In this document: one piece after another, positions 1 through 6,500 of the stretch
Position numbering within the stretch: position 1 is the first letter of the stretch
Layout: each line of letters opens with the position of its first letter
Source: Candidatus Heimdallarchaeota archaeon
GTDB lineage: Archaea > Asgardarchaeota > Heimdallarchaeia > Heimdallarchaeales > Heimdallarchaeaceae
Direction: 5' to 3'
Length of the DNA: 7,305 nt
NCBI GenBank assembly: GCA_023139025.1
Contig: JAGLOH010000103.1
Coordinates: forward strand, 1 to 7,305
The notes under the pieces: generated by a model
Told to the model about the DNA's origin: nothing
What the model saw: only the letters and a program-made list of their open reading frames with translations
The model's database searches: none
Program-made: the position numbers and the translations under genes

Positions 1-1038
1 GACTTCATCTAAGTGTAATAAAATCTCAACATATTTCATCTCCATAACTAAGTCTTGGAAACCTTTGTTTTGAATAATTTCTAGTACTTTTTCCATTTCT
101 TCTTTAGCTTTAGCAAATTCTTCCTGTGAAAAATACACTTCCGCATAACTGGAATGTAGCATAAACAAAGATCTAAAATCACAAGTCCAACTATTTATTA
201 TCTTTTTACTTTTATTATACCAAAAAATCGCTTCTTCAAGATGCCCCATTTGTCTATAAACATTTCCGATGCTTTCAGTAATATGTCCCAACAATCGGTC
301 TATCTTGATTTCTTTAGCAATTGCTTCTCCTTTAAGAAAAAATTGATGGGCAAGCTGAAAATTCCCTCGTTCTAGTTCTATATTACCTATTGAATTATAG
401 GCATGTGCAGAGCTTATTCGGTCATTCAGGGCTCTATTGATGTTCAAAGATTCCTTAGTTTTATCTCTAGCAAGTGAAAGTATGTAAGTTGACTGAAGGT
501 AAATTGCATCCATTTCGAGCATATAAATCTGAATGAGTTTGAATATCTCTCGAGATTCTTGCATATTTTCTACGTCAGCAAAACCATAAAAATTATAGCA
601 ATTTTCTCTATTCTCTTTATAAATCTGATAATCTTGAGTTAAATAAGCTTCTATAGCCTGTACGTAATAAATGAACGCATATAATATTGATTTTTCCAAT
701 TCCTGTTTAATTGTTTCAAGAACTTCGTTAAATTCCTCACAGCTACCTTTGTAGATTAAACAAACTGAATACCAAAGCCCTAATCCTGCATTAGGATTTT
801 TAGAGTAAAGTTCATCAATTATTTCATGTTTTCCTCTATGAAATAATATCCTACCAATGAGAAATGAGAAAGCTATTGATATTTCTGAAATTTTGTCGAA
901 TTGCGAAACCAATACTTTCTCTATTTCATCCAATTTGGACGTTTGAGATAGATTTTCGTTATTAAGCAAATATTTCTTCTCTTCCTCTGATAACAGGGAG
1001 TATACAGACAATATTTCTGGAGGAAGATTTTCAATCAT
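1..1038 (-). CDS. TPR-repeat protein, C-terminal part cut by the window edge
   Basis: The minus-strand frame is open from an ATG at 1038 to base 1 (346 codons, no stop), so the C-terminus lies outside the window. Tetratricopeptide-type helix pairs are clearest at residues 211-243 (motif AYNSIGNIELERGNFQLA), 251-281 (SIGNVYRQMGHLEEAIFWY) and about 291-325. Residues 1-200 are helical and look like degenerate repeats. No signal peptide or membrane segment is seen. TPR arrays bind proteins or peptides, so this is probably a cytosolic scaffold or sensor; the partner is unknown. The start is secure: an in-frame stop lies at 1087-1089 with no other ATG between. A TATA-like box sits 26 bases upstream. 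The gene is divergent from the methyltransferase at 1166. Whether the two work together cannot be told from sequence. It could also be the sensor half of a larger protein continuing to the left. Confidence 0.82.
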   Translation of the reverse strand, partial: MIENLPPEILSVYSLLSEEEKKYLLNNENLSQTSKLDEIEKVLVSQFDKISEISIAFSFLIGRILFHRGKHEIIDELYSKNPNAGLGLWYSVCLIYKGSCEEFNEVLETIKQELEKSILYAFIYYVQAIEAYLTQDYQIYKENRENCYNFYGFADVENMQESREIFKLIQIYMLEMDAIYLQSTYILSLARDKTKESLNINRALNDRISSAHAYNSIGNIELERGNFQLAHQFFLKGEAIAKEIKIDRLLGHITESIGNVYRQMGHLEEAIFWYNKSKKIINSWTCDFRSLFMLHSSYAEVYFSQEEFAKAKEEMEKVLEIIQNKGFQDLVMEMKYVEILLHLDEV

Positions 1039-1059
1039 TGGTTTAAAGACTAATTTAGC

Positions 1060-1068
1060 TATTAAAAA
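1060..1068 (-). promoter_or_regulatory. TATA-like box for the TPR gene
   Basis: On the minus strand this reads TTTTTAATA, centred about 26 bases before the ATG at 1038. That is the usual archaeal distance from TATA box to transcription start, so the mRNA would be leaderless or nearly so. No Shine-Dalgarno-like sequence precedes the ATG, which fits. Confidence 0.45.
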
Positions 1069-1136
1069 GTTTGATGAAAGTGCGGCTCAATTGAAAGAAA
1101 AATTAATAGTTCAGTTAATGTTTTAAGAATTAACAC

Positions 1137-1160
1137 ATATTTAATATTGTACGAATGGAG
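1137..1160 (+). promoter_or_regulatory. Candidate TATA box and GGAG ribosome-binding site of the methyltransferase gene
   Basis: ATATTTAATAT at 1137-1147 is a palindromic TATA-like element centred 24 bases before the ATG. GGAG at 1157-1160 sits five bases before the same ATG and could be a Shine-Dalgarno site. The two imply different transcripts, since a leaderless mRNA would not contain the GGAG. A second TATA-like stretch, TTTTAAG, at 1121-1127 would give a leader that includes it. The GGAG supports 1166 as the start codon. Confidence 0.4.
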
Positions 1161-1165
1161 ATTTC

Positions 1166-3175
1166 ATGCATACTGAAGAGTCAACAAATATCTTGGAAAC
1201 ATATGTAAACCATTTACAAAATATAGGTTTAAATCATCAGGAGAGCTATTCTATAGTTTTAAAATTCTGGGTAATGGTCAATAGCGAATTTATCAAGATT
1301 ATAGAAGATAACAAAACTATTTCATTATTGAATATTTATTCATCTAACAATTTCCATTTATCGGATTTTGTATCTCTCTTTGAATATTACAAAGTTTCTA
1401 AGGTCTTGCTTGAAAAAGTATTAGTTGAAAATTTATGTGCTTTCTTAGCAAATATAGATATTGGGTTCTTACTCTCAACTATTAAGGATTTGAAATCTAG
1501 AAAAGCAATAGGACAATATTTCACAAATCCTGAAATGATAGATCAAGTCTATCGAAACATTACAAACAACCCAAGATTACAGAGGAAATTTTCAGTAATG
1601 GATTTCTCTGCAGGATTAGGATATTTCTTAAAACCATTTCTAAAAGATAATTGCGATATCTATGGTGTTGAATTAGATCCATTAGTTTACGAATTAATGT
1701 TGTTTAGTTTTCTTTTTCATCCTTCACTTACAAACAATGTTAAAACTAGATTAATGCTAACTGTTAAGCAAGGAGATTCTCTAATTGGTTTTAAAGAGAA
1801 AACAATTGATGAAATTTTCTCAAAATCTATTCTGAAAGCAAATTTTCTTGAATATATTTCTCTTAGAAATAAGATTCTTACGATAGATAGAGAAATTGAT
1901 CTAAATGATTTAAAGGAGTATTATGAGAGAAGAAACTTATTTGCTGAAGGAGCTAAACACTTCAGAAGTTTCAATTGGGTAGTAGATTTTCCTGAATTAT
2001 TTTTTGATCAAAAAGGCAATTTGCTAGAAGAAATTGGTGTAGACTATGTTGTCGGCAATCCACCATGGATATATTATAAGGACGTAGATGAAAAACAGTA
2101 TAAGAAAGATATTCTTGATCCTAGGATTTCGAATTTTCTAAGAGGTAAATACAACTTTTCCCTTCCTTTCGTGATTTTAGCTCATATTATTTCAAAAGAA
2201 AAAGGTAGTTTAGTAGTTCCTCAAGGGATTTTGACTGAAACATATGCTAAAGAGTGGAGGAAGGAGGTTTTCACTAAAAGGGCTATTTCTGAAATAACTC
2301 TGTGCAAGAAAGATTGGTTTGAGGAGGTTATCAATGAATTTAGTATCATTTTTTGGGACAAAAGAAGCAAGTTCTCTGAAATAAATCTAAGAAATGAAAG
2401 AACTGCTTCAGAATTTACGATTCCTTATGATTCAATAGACCTGGACTTGAATTTATTAAGATTACTTCCGCCAAATATTTTATTCTACCTTAAAAAGATA
2501 GAAGCAGAATCACCGATTCTTTCAGACTTCATTTCAATTAGACGAGGATTAACTCTAAGCAAAGATTATCAAAACAAATATAAGAATAAGGAAATTAAAA
2601 CAGAGACATCAAACCATGTAAAAAAACTACTTAGGAGTAATTCTTTCTTAAAGAATAAGGAGAATGGTGTATTCAATTTTCAACTCTCTCATTCAGGGGA
2701 AATTTTTGTTTATGACAAGAAATTATTAGGGGCACCTGGATCAGAACAACTCTTTGAACAATCAAAAATAATTCGTCGAAATAGAGGAAAAATTTGGTAT
2801 ATAGGACTGGATTTGAATGGAGATTATTATGTCAATGATATTTTTGATATCATGTATTCTAAAAAGGAGCAGATTTCAATTAAAATCATTTATGGCTATC
2901 TTTGTTCATCCTTTATTCAACTGATTGCAGAAAGCCTTTTAGTTAGAGATATAACATCGAATGTTGTAAGACAGTTTCCTTTTCCCAGATTTAATTTCGA
3001 ACAAATAAGCAAGATAGAGAAAAGTGTTGATAGATGGTTATTTTCTCAAAGAACGGAAAATGATTTTTCAAAAATGAGAAAGGAAGTAGATGAGATTGTT
3101 TTTAATCATTGGAGATTTCCAGATGAAATTAGAAAGTATTTTGATAACAATACCCATCTCCGCTGGAAAGAGTAG
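1166..3175 (+). CDS. Adenine-specific DNA methyltransferase with TaqI-like target-recognition domain
   Basis: This 669-residue class I N6-adenine methyltransferase should transfer a methyl group from S-adenosylmethionine to adenine in a specific DNA site. In order: a helical N-terminal region (1-110); motif X GQYFT (116-120); the SAM-binding loop, motif I, DFSAGLGYF (146-154); an acidic motif II (GVELDP, 167-172); GDSL (183-186); a long helical insert; the catalytic motif IV NPPW (298-301), introduced by FPELFF and DYVVG; and SLVVPQGIL near 348-356. From about 453 (ISIRRGLT) to 620 (RQFPFPRF) it resembles the TaqI/Eco57I-type specificity domain, and a helical tail ends with VDEIVFNHW. Methylation and recognition are thus in one chain. 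I see no PD-(D/E)XK or HNH nuclease in the N-terminal region, and no adjacent endonuclease. It may be an orphan methylase or half of a system with a non-classical partner. The ATG at 1166 follows GGAG. Confidence 0.93.
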   Translation: MHTEESTNILETYVNHLQNIGLNHQESYSIVLKFWVMVNSEFIKIIEDNKTISLLNIYSSNNFHLSDFVSLFEYYKVSKVLLEKVLVENLCAFLANIDIGFLLSTIKDLKSRKAIGQYFTNPEMIDQVYRNITNNPRLQRKFSVMDFSAGLGYFLKPFLKDNCDIYGVELDPLVYELMLFSFLFHPSLTNNVKTRLMLTVKQGDSLIGFKEKTIDEIFSKSILKANFLEYISLRNKILTIDREIDLNDLKEYYERRNLFAEGAKHFRSFNWVVDFPELFFDQKGNLLEEIGVDYVVGNPPWIYYKDVDEKQYKKDILDPRISNFLRGKYNFSLPFVILAHIISKEKGSLVVPQGILTETYAKEWRKEVFTKRAISEITLCKKDWFEEVINEFSIIFWDKRSKFSEINLRNERTASEFTIPYDSIDLDLNLLRLLPPNILFYLKKIEAESPILSDFISIRRGLTLSKDYQNKYKNKEIKTETSNHVKKLLRSNSFLKNKENGVFNFQLSHSGEIFVYDKKLLGAPGSEQLFEQSKIIRRNRGKIWYIGLDLNGDYYVNDIFDIMYSKKEQISIKIIYGYLCSSFIQLIAESLLVRDITSNVVRQFPFPRFNFEQISKIEKSVDRWLFSQRTENDFSKMRKEVDEIVFNHWRFPDEIRKYFDNNTHLRWKE

Positions 3176-3189
3176 TTGAAATTATTAGA

Positions 3190-3197
3190 TTTTTATA
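3190..3197 (+). promoter_or_regulatory. TATA box of the longin-like gene
   Basis: TTTTTATA is centred about 28 bases before the ATG at 3222, consistent with a leaderless transcript independent of the methyltransferase gene. The same T-rich stretch, with TTTTG at 3201-3205, could also help end the upstream transcript. Confidence 0.5.
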
Positions 3198-3221
3198 CTA
3201 TTTTGTCTGTTAATATAGTAG

Positions 3222-3743
3222 ATGAGCTTCTCCTACTCTGATTTGAATGCAGTTCTCACGCATGAACAAGAAGAAGAAATCGATAATGTTCAGATTGATT
3301 TAAGCCTTGTTTGTTCAATATTTGATGAGGAGCTAGGCCCCATCATAATATACAACGATTCCCTACTTAGCAAAGATGTTTTAGAAAATCTCAACATCAA
3401 AGTTTTTAGTTTTCTTATGCAAGGAAACGATTTCGGTCCCAATAATTTTGCTAAGATGAGAGGAATAGTTCAGATACCTCACTCAGAATACTATACTTCA
3501 GCAATAGATGTTCTTTTGAGAAAAGAAGGTATTGATCATTTCTATGATACTTATGTTCCACTTGTGGTATTCTTGATTTTTCCCAAGAATCATTTGGGAA
3601 CCTATGCAAAGATAGCTATTAGTCTGGAAGACTTCATTAGCAAGAAATTCGGAGATGGTTTAAGTCAAATTCCAGCTCTAAAAACATTAGAAGACTTCAT
3701 CAAGCAACTTTATACAAAAATCAAAGAATCTAGGCTAGTTTAA
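3222..3743 (+). CDS. Longin-like domain protein
   Basis: This 173-residue protein of unknown role is probably cytosolic or membrane-peripheral, since no signal peptide or transmembrane helix is present. After an acidic N-terminal tail (about residues 1-22) comes a hydrophobic strand, then the signature IFDEELGPIIIYN (about 33-45). This 'F-D/S-E-x-x-G-P-x-x-x-Y' opening is typical of longin domains in NPRL2-, folliculin- and DENN-type regulators of small GTPases, and of Asgard archaeal longin-like proteins. A second hydrophobic strand, PLVVFLIFP, lies near 113-121, and the C-terminus is a charged helix (about 152-171), giving an alpha-beta layout of suitable length. In eukaryotes such domains form heterodimers with other longin or roadblock proteins and bind Ras-like GTPases; a similar job here is inference. 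No GTPase gene is visible nearby. It starts 46 bases after the methyltransferase stop but has its own TATA box. A roadblock-type protein is the main alternative. Confidence 0.85.
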   Translation: MSFSYSDLNAVLTHEQEEEIDNVQIDLSLVCSIFDEELGPIIIYNDSLLSKDVLENLNIKVFSFLMQGNDFGPNNFAKMRGIVQIPHSEYYTSAIDVLLRKEGIDHFYDTYVPLVVFLIFPKNHLGTYAKIAISLEDFISKKFGDGLSQIPALKTLEDFIKQLYTKIKESRLV

Positions 3744-3883
3744 ATACTATCCAAGAAAGGCTTAAAAACATTTTTGTCGGTAAAATCAAGGTTATGAATA
3801 AAAGTTCCAAGTCAACATGTATGTTTTTAATGCTAATTGAATTACATTTACAAAAGATGCTCAGTGAATTAAATGTTAGGATC

Positions 3884-3890
3884 TTTTTTT
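3884..3890 (+). terminator. Oligo-T terminator after the longin-like gene
   Basis: A run of seven T on the plus strand lies in the 149-base stretch between the converging longin-like gene and ribbon-helix-helix gene, just before the latter's stop codon. Archaeal transcription ends at T-runs without needing a hairpin. A shorter T5 run at 3771-3775 could act first. Apart from these the stretch 3744-3892 holds no gene that I can support. Confidence 0.45.
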
Positions 3891-3892
3891 AA

Positions 3893-4093
3893 TTATATTT
3901 TGCGAAATTGCTCCTTCTCCTTTAATTTAATGTTTTCAGAGAAGTTTCCTTCATAATACTCCTTAGAAAGGAACTCTTTTAGTGAATCCCTGACAAGTTC
4001 AGACCTCGAGTCGTAATTCCCCATTGACATCATGTCGTTCATCCATTTAATCATGCTATCAGTGACTTTGAAAGTAATTAATCTCTTCTTCAT
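3893..4093 (-). CDS. Ribbon-helix-helix (CopG/Arc-type) DNA-binding protein
   Basis: This 66-residue protein has the ribbon-helix-helix layout: an N-terminal beta strand RLITFKV (4-10), helix A around 12-24, a tight turn at MGNYDS, and helix B with the classic SRSELVRDSLKEFL pattern (30-43). Such proteins dimerise through the strand, which inserts into the major groove of operator DNA. The last 20 residues are charged and disordered-looking. Most small members repress transcription, often of their own gene or as the antitoxin of a toxin-antitoxin pair. No toxin-sized gene is adjacent on the same strand: the next gene downstream is the converging longin-like gene, and the upstream neighbour is the HEAT gene 167 bases away. 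A free-standing, possibly self-regulating repressor is therefore the best reading. The ATG at 4093 has no Shine-Dalgarno match; a promoter with an inverted repeat lies directly upstream. Confidence 0.85.
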   Translation of the reverse strand: MKKRLITFKVTDSMIKWMNDMMSMGNYDSRSELVRDSLKEFLSKEYYEGNFSENIKLKEKEQFRKI

Positions 4094-4106
4094 TTGTTGA
4101 CCAAGC

Positions 4107-4130
4107 TATATGTTTCACACTATACATATA
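4107..4130 (-). promoter_or_regulatory. Promoter and candidate operator of the ribbon-helix-helix gene
   Basis: TATATGT (4107-4113) and ACATATA (4124-4130) form a perfect 7-base inverted repeat with a 10-base spacer, so the half-site centres are 17 bases apart. On the minus strand the distal arm, within GTTATATGTA, can serve as a TATA box about 35 bases before the ATG. The proximal arm would then lie near the transcription start. A dimeric regulator bound here would cover the core promoter. That the adjacent gene product binds it is inference. Confidence 0.45.
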
Positions 4131-4243
4131 ACTTTTTTGTCGGAAGCAACGATTTGTAATACCCAAATGTTACACTGTGAAATTAATCATATAATTAATC
4201 TTCAGATTTATTAAGCAAATGGTCGATTTCTTTGATGAACTAG

Positions 4244-4250
4244 ATAAAAA
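4244..4250 (-). terminator. Oligo-T stretch after the HEAT gene
   Basis: On the minus strand a run of about six T lies roughly 10 bases beyond the stop codon of the HEAT gene, inside ACGTTTTTTATC. This fits simple archaeal oligo-T termination. It is a weak call because T-runs are common in this AT-rich DNA. The rest of the 167-base gap to 4094 holds the ribbon-helix-helix promoter and no supported gene. Confidence 0.3.
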
Positions 4251-4260
4251 ACGTATAAAT

Positions 4261-5379
4261 TTACTCAGTATCTATTCCAAATTCCGCTATTTCTTCCAGT
4301 TCATCAGCTTCTTTTTTCCACGCAGAGTACTTCTTCATTATTCCTTCAATGTCGCCAGATATTGACCTTGCAAGGTCTGCTCCCGTAGCTTTCTCAGCAT
4401 CAATTTCCTCTACTTTCCTTATTTCTAAGATTGGGGCGCCTTTTAGCTCTTCTCTTGCATCCTTTTCTTCTTCTATTCTATCAAGCCAGCTTCTGTATTT
4501 GTCAATTTCCTCTACTTCCGTTCTATGATCCTTTATCATCTGAAAAATCTCTGTCCTTATCGGTTTTGAGACATCCCAGGTCATTTGCCAGATCAGATCA
4601 CTCTGATATTGCGAGAACGTCCTATCCATTTTGTTTTCAATAAAAGAAACAAATTTCCAAAATTTTTCTCCCAAGATATCTGATATTTTTTTCTCCGCTG
4701 TTTTTTCATCGGATTCAATACTTAAGACGGTTTGAATTCCTTCTAATTGTTCAAAGACATATTTTCTAATATATGGCCACAAAGTTGGGAATTCTAGCAA
4801 TTCTTCTTTTTCTTTTATTTGCTCAACTTCTGGTGTTTCTTCTGTGTGTTTTTCCTTCTTTTCTTTCACAGATTGCAACAGTTCATCTAAGTCTTTGTAC
4901 CCATTGTTCCTTGCGATCATCTTTAGAGCTGAATCTATGGAATACAGTAGAGATGCAGGATGTTCCAATTTCGATTCACTCATTAAATCTTCCACGGCTA
5001 ATTCTGAACCTACAGCCCCTAATGACAAAGCAGCTCTACTTTTTACAATTACTTTTGGATCTTTTCTAAGTGAAATTAGAAGAGCAGATATCGCTTGAGG
5101 TGAAGAAAACTTTCCTAAGGATCTTGAAGCGGCTAGTCGGATTTTTTCTTCATTATCCATAAGACAATAGATCAGTGTTTCAATAGCTCTATGGTCAGCA
5201 ATTTCAGATAAAGCAATAATCGCATAGGTTCTATTTTCAACTGTATCTTGATTCACTACTTTAATTAATGGTACAACAGCTCTCTCATCTCTTAGCTCTC
5301 CTAGTGCTAAAATAGATCCTTCTCGTTTTTTAGGATCCTCGTGACTAAGCTGTTTAATTAGCTTATTTAAGCTGACCAT
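4261..5379 (-). CDS. HEAT-repeat protein with helical C-terminal domain
   Basis: From the ATG at 5379 this is a 372-residue protein. Residues 2-158 hold five HEAT-type repeats of about 31 residues (2-31, 32-62, 63-93, 94-125, 126-158), with the recurring pattern RxxAxxALGxxxDxRAVxPLI seen in PBS-lyase-like HEAT proteins. A charged linker (about 170-193) leads to an unassigned helical domain (194-372) rich in Trp, Glu and Lys. HEAT arrays are curved protein-binding scaffolds, so partner binding is likely. No catalytic motif, signal peptide or membrane segment is evident in this version. The frame stays open upstream to an ATG at 5490, adding 37 residues with a hydrophobic LIFLVFLIF stretch. 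I reject that start because it overlaps the end of taw1 and covers the promoter, and because HEAT repeat 1 begins right at the 5379 ATG. It follows taw1 by 70 bases. Its function is unknown; a phycobilin-lyase role is not implied. Confidence 0.88.
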   Translation of the reverse strand: MVSLNKLIKQLSHEDPKKREGSILALGELRDERAVVPLIKVVNQDTVENRTYAIIALSEIADHRAIETLIYCLMDNEEKIRLAASRSLGKFSSPQAISALLISLRKDPKVIVKSRAALSLGAVGSELAVEDLMSESKLEHPASLLYSIDSALKMIARNNGYKDLDELLQSVKEKKEKHTEETPEVEQIKEKEELLEFPTLWPYIRKYVFEQLEGIQTVLSIESDEKTAEKKISDILGEKFWKFVSFIENKMDRTFSQYQSDLIWQMTWDVSKPIRTEIFQMIKDHRTEVEEIDKYRSWLDRIEEEKDAREELKGAPILEIRKVEEIDAEKATGADLARSISGDIEGIMKKYSAWKKEADELEEIAEFGIDTE

Positions 5380-5398
5380 GTTAAATATAAGAAATACT

Positions 5399-5410
5399 AA
5401 AAATATAAGG
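5399..5410 (-). promoter_or_regulatory. TATA box of the HEAT gene
   Basis: On the minus strand this reads CCTTATATTTTT, centred 26 bases before the ATG at 5379, which fits a leaderless transcript and supports that start. A second candidate, GTATAAAAAATTC, lies further upstream near 5430-5442 and would give a leader of roughly 30-40 bases. Either would make the HEAT gene independent of taw1. Confidence 0.5.
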
Positions 5411-5449
5411 GTTTTGTGCCCGTTTGTGAATTTTTTATACACTTTACAG

Positions 5450-6409
5450 TTATTGTAATCGTTTTCTAAAGCTATAATCTTCTTTAGCAATTAGTGTAAC
5501 AGCTGAATCTTCCTTCTCATCGATTATTTTCAGATTAGAATCTTTTATGATTTTTTCTGAAAATTCTCTTATCTTCTCATTCCTTGGCATAATTTCGTAA
5601 GATAATCTCTTTCTAGCATCTCCAACAGACATAAATCCCTTAGGTTCCAGGAAGTGTGCTTCAGACTTTTCAAACCATTCCCTGAACTTTTCTGGTTCAA
5701 TCATATTATAACCAGGTACTAAAGTTAATCTCATAACCTTCCGGGTCTTCAAAGATGGGAGAAGATCTATTGTCTGCAGAATCTTGTCCCATGCTTCCTT
5801 ATCTGATGGTCTTGCTGTTTTTTCAAATGATTCTTTTGTTGGTGCAATCATAGTCAAATATAGTTGAGAAGGTAAAGTATCAAGTTTCTCTAGGATCTCA
5901 GGATTGGTTCCATTTGTTACCAGAAATGTAGTCATTTTCCTAGAATGAAATTCTTCTAACAGATCTCCTATTCGAGGATAAAAAGTAGGTTCTCCACTTA
6001 ATGAGATAGCTGCATGTTTAGGATTAAATGCTTCATCATATTTCTCCATGGGAACCTTAGCGTGGTTTTTGTAGCCTGCTATTAGTTTACGTTGATGGTA
6101 AATCATAGAATCAACTATTGTTTCTGGATCATCTACTTTACAATCCATTGTTCCTTTATTATACCATGAAGCACTTCGCCAACAGAAAACGCATTTCAAA
6201 TTACACCAGATAGTTGCAGGAGTGCATTGTAAACATTGATGAGAAGTGATGCCATAGAATTGACTTTTGTAGCAAACCCCTTCTCCCTTTAGTGAGTGTT
6301 TCAACCATGCACAGGTTTTAACAGCTGAATGATTACCTGCGATTCTATACTGTTGTTTCTCAAGTTTGTCTTTTACTTCGCTAGGTATAGAACATGGTTC
6401 GATAGACAT
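5450..6409 (-). CDS. taw1: tRNA 4-demethylwyosine synthase (Taw1/TYW1), radical SAM enzyme
   Basis: Taw1 condenses N1-methylguanosine-37 of tRNA-Phe with carbons from pyruvate to build the tricyclic 4-demethylwyosine, using S-adenosylmethionine radical chemistry in the cytosol; Trm5 makes its substrate. The 319-residue protein carries the radical SAM motif CX3CX2C at C69, C73 and C76 (WCNLKCVFCWR). It also has C33, C46 and C59, spaced 13, 13 and 10, which matches my recollection of the second 4Fe-4S cluster ligands in the Methanocaldococcus enzyme. SGEPT (138-142) and the SAM-domain strand TTFLVTNGTNP follow. The C-terminus ends with the family-typical 'MPRNEKIREF...SAVTLIAKED'. The length is near the usual 300-345. 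There is no flavodoxin domain, as expected for archaea. I chose the ATG at 6409 over a TTG 15 bases upstream because GGTG lies five bases before it. The next gene on the strand, HEAT, has its own promoter. Confidence 0.96.
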   Translation of the reverse strand: MSIEPCSIPSEVKDKLEKQQYRIAGNHSAVKTCAWLKHSLKGEGVCYKSQFYGITSHQCLQCTPATIWCNLKCVFCWRSASWYNKGTMDCKVDDPETIVDSMIYHQRKLIAGYKNHAKVPMEKYDEAFNPKHAAISLSGEPTFYPRIGDLLEEFHSRKMTTFLVTNGTNPEILEKLDTLPSQLYLTMIAPTKESFEKTARPSDKEAWDKILQTIDLLPSLKTRKVMRLTLVPGYNMIEPEKFREWFEKSEAHFLEPKGFMSVGDARKRLSYEIMPRNEKIREFSEKIIKDSNLKIIDEKEDSAVTLIAKEDYSFRKRLQ

Positions 6410-6414
6410 TAAAA

Positions 6415-6449
6415 CACCAAACAATGAGTTCTATTTCAATTTATCTAAT
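6415..6449 (-). promoter_or_regulatory. Candidate promoter and GGTG ribosome-binding site of taw1
   Basis: On the minus strand an A/T-rich element, TAGATAAATTG, is centred about 35 bases before the ATG at 6409. GGTG (6415-6418) sits five bases before the ATG and matches the start of the archaeal Shine-Dalgarno consensus GGTGATC. The implied leader is about 10 bases, just enough to hold it. The 130-base gap between taw1 and the SpoIIAA-like gene otherwise holds only the hairpin noted separately. Confidence 0.35.
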
Positions 6450-6500
6450 TGTAAGGTACGAAGAAGCAAATTATCACTCAGTTCAGAAAAATCAGAGAGA

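Noticed and set aside
947..1126. Plus-strand open frame ending in a protein-like stretch (KKFDESAAQLKEKLIVQLMF then stop)
   Set aside because: It has no start codon upstream, lies antisense to the start of the TPR gene and covers that gene's promoter. It could be a gene remnant, but chance in AT-rich DNA is simpler.
3893..4093. Ribbon-helix-helix protein as the antitoxin of a toxin-antitoxin pair
   Set aside because: No small toxin-like gene lies immediately next to it on the same strand; both neighbours are unrelated in size and family.
3771..4143. The 10-base word TTTTTGTCGG occurring at 3771-3780 and again at 4134-4143, flanking the ribbon-helix-helix gene
   Set aside because: Matches of this length between two places are expected by chance in a 7 kb window, and the flanking bases do not match.
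4182..4200. Direct repeat ATTAATC spaced by ATATA
   Set aside because: Low-complexity AT-rich word with only two copies; no link to a gene could be shown.
4219..4365. Plus-strand 48-codon frame starting MVDFFDELDKKRIN
   Set aside because: Most of it is antisense to the HEAT C-terminus and becomes Phe-rich shadow sequence; no promoter or homology-like motif supports it.
4431..5098. Plus-strand open frames of 70-98 codons (4431-4643, 4773-5069, 4844-5098)
   Set aside because: All lie antisense inside the well-supported HEAT coding sequence and read as Leu/Ser/Phe-rich shadow translations without family features.
5380..5490. A 37-residue N-terminal extension of the HEAT protein with a hydrophobic LIFLVFLIF segment
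   Set aside because: It would overlap the 3' end of taw1 and its codons coincide with the TATA box of the HEAT gene. The first HEAT repeat begins immediately after the internal ATG at 5379.
6410..6424. TTG start for taw1, 15 bases upstream of the ATG
   Set aside because: The ATG at 6409 has GGTG at the right distance and the extra five residues carry no family feature.
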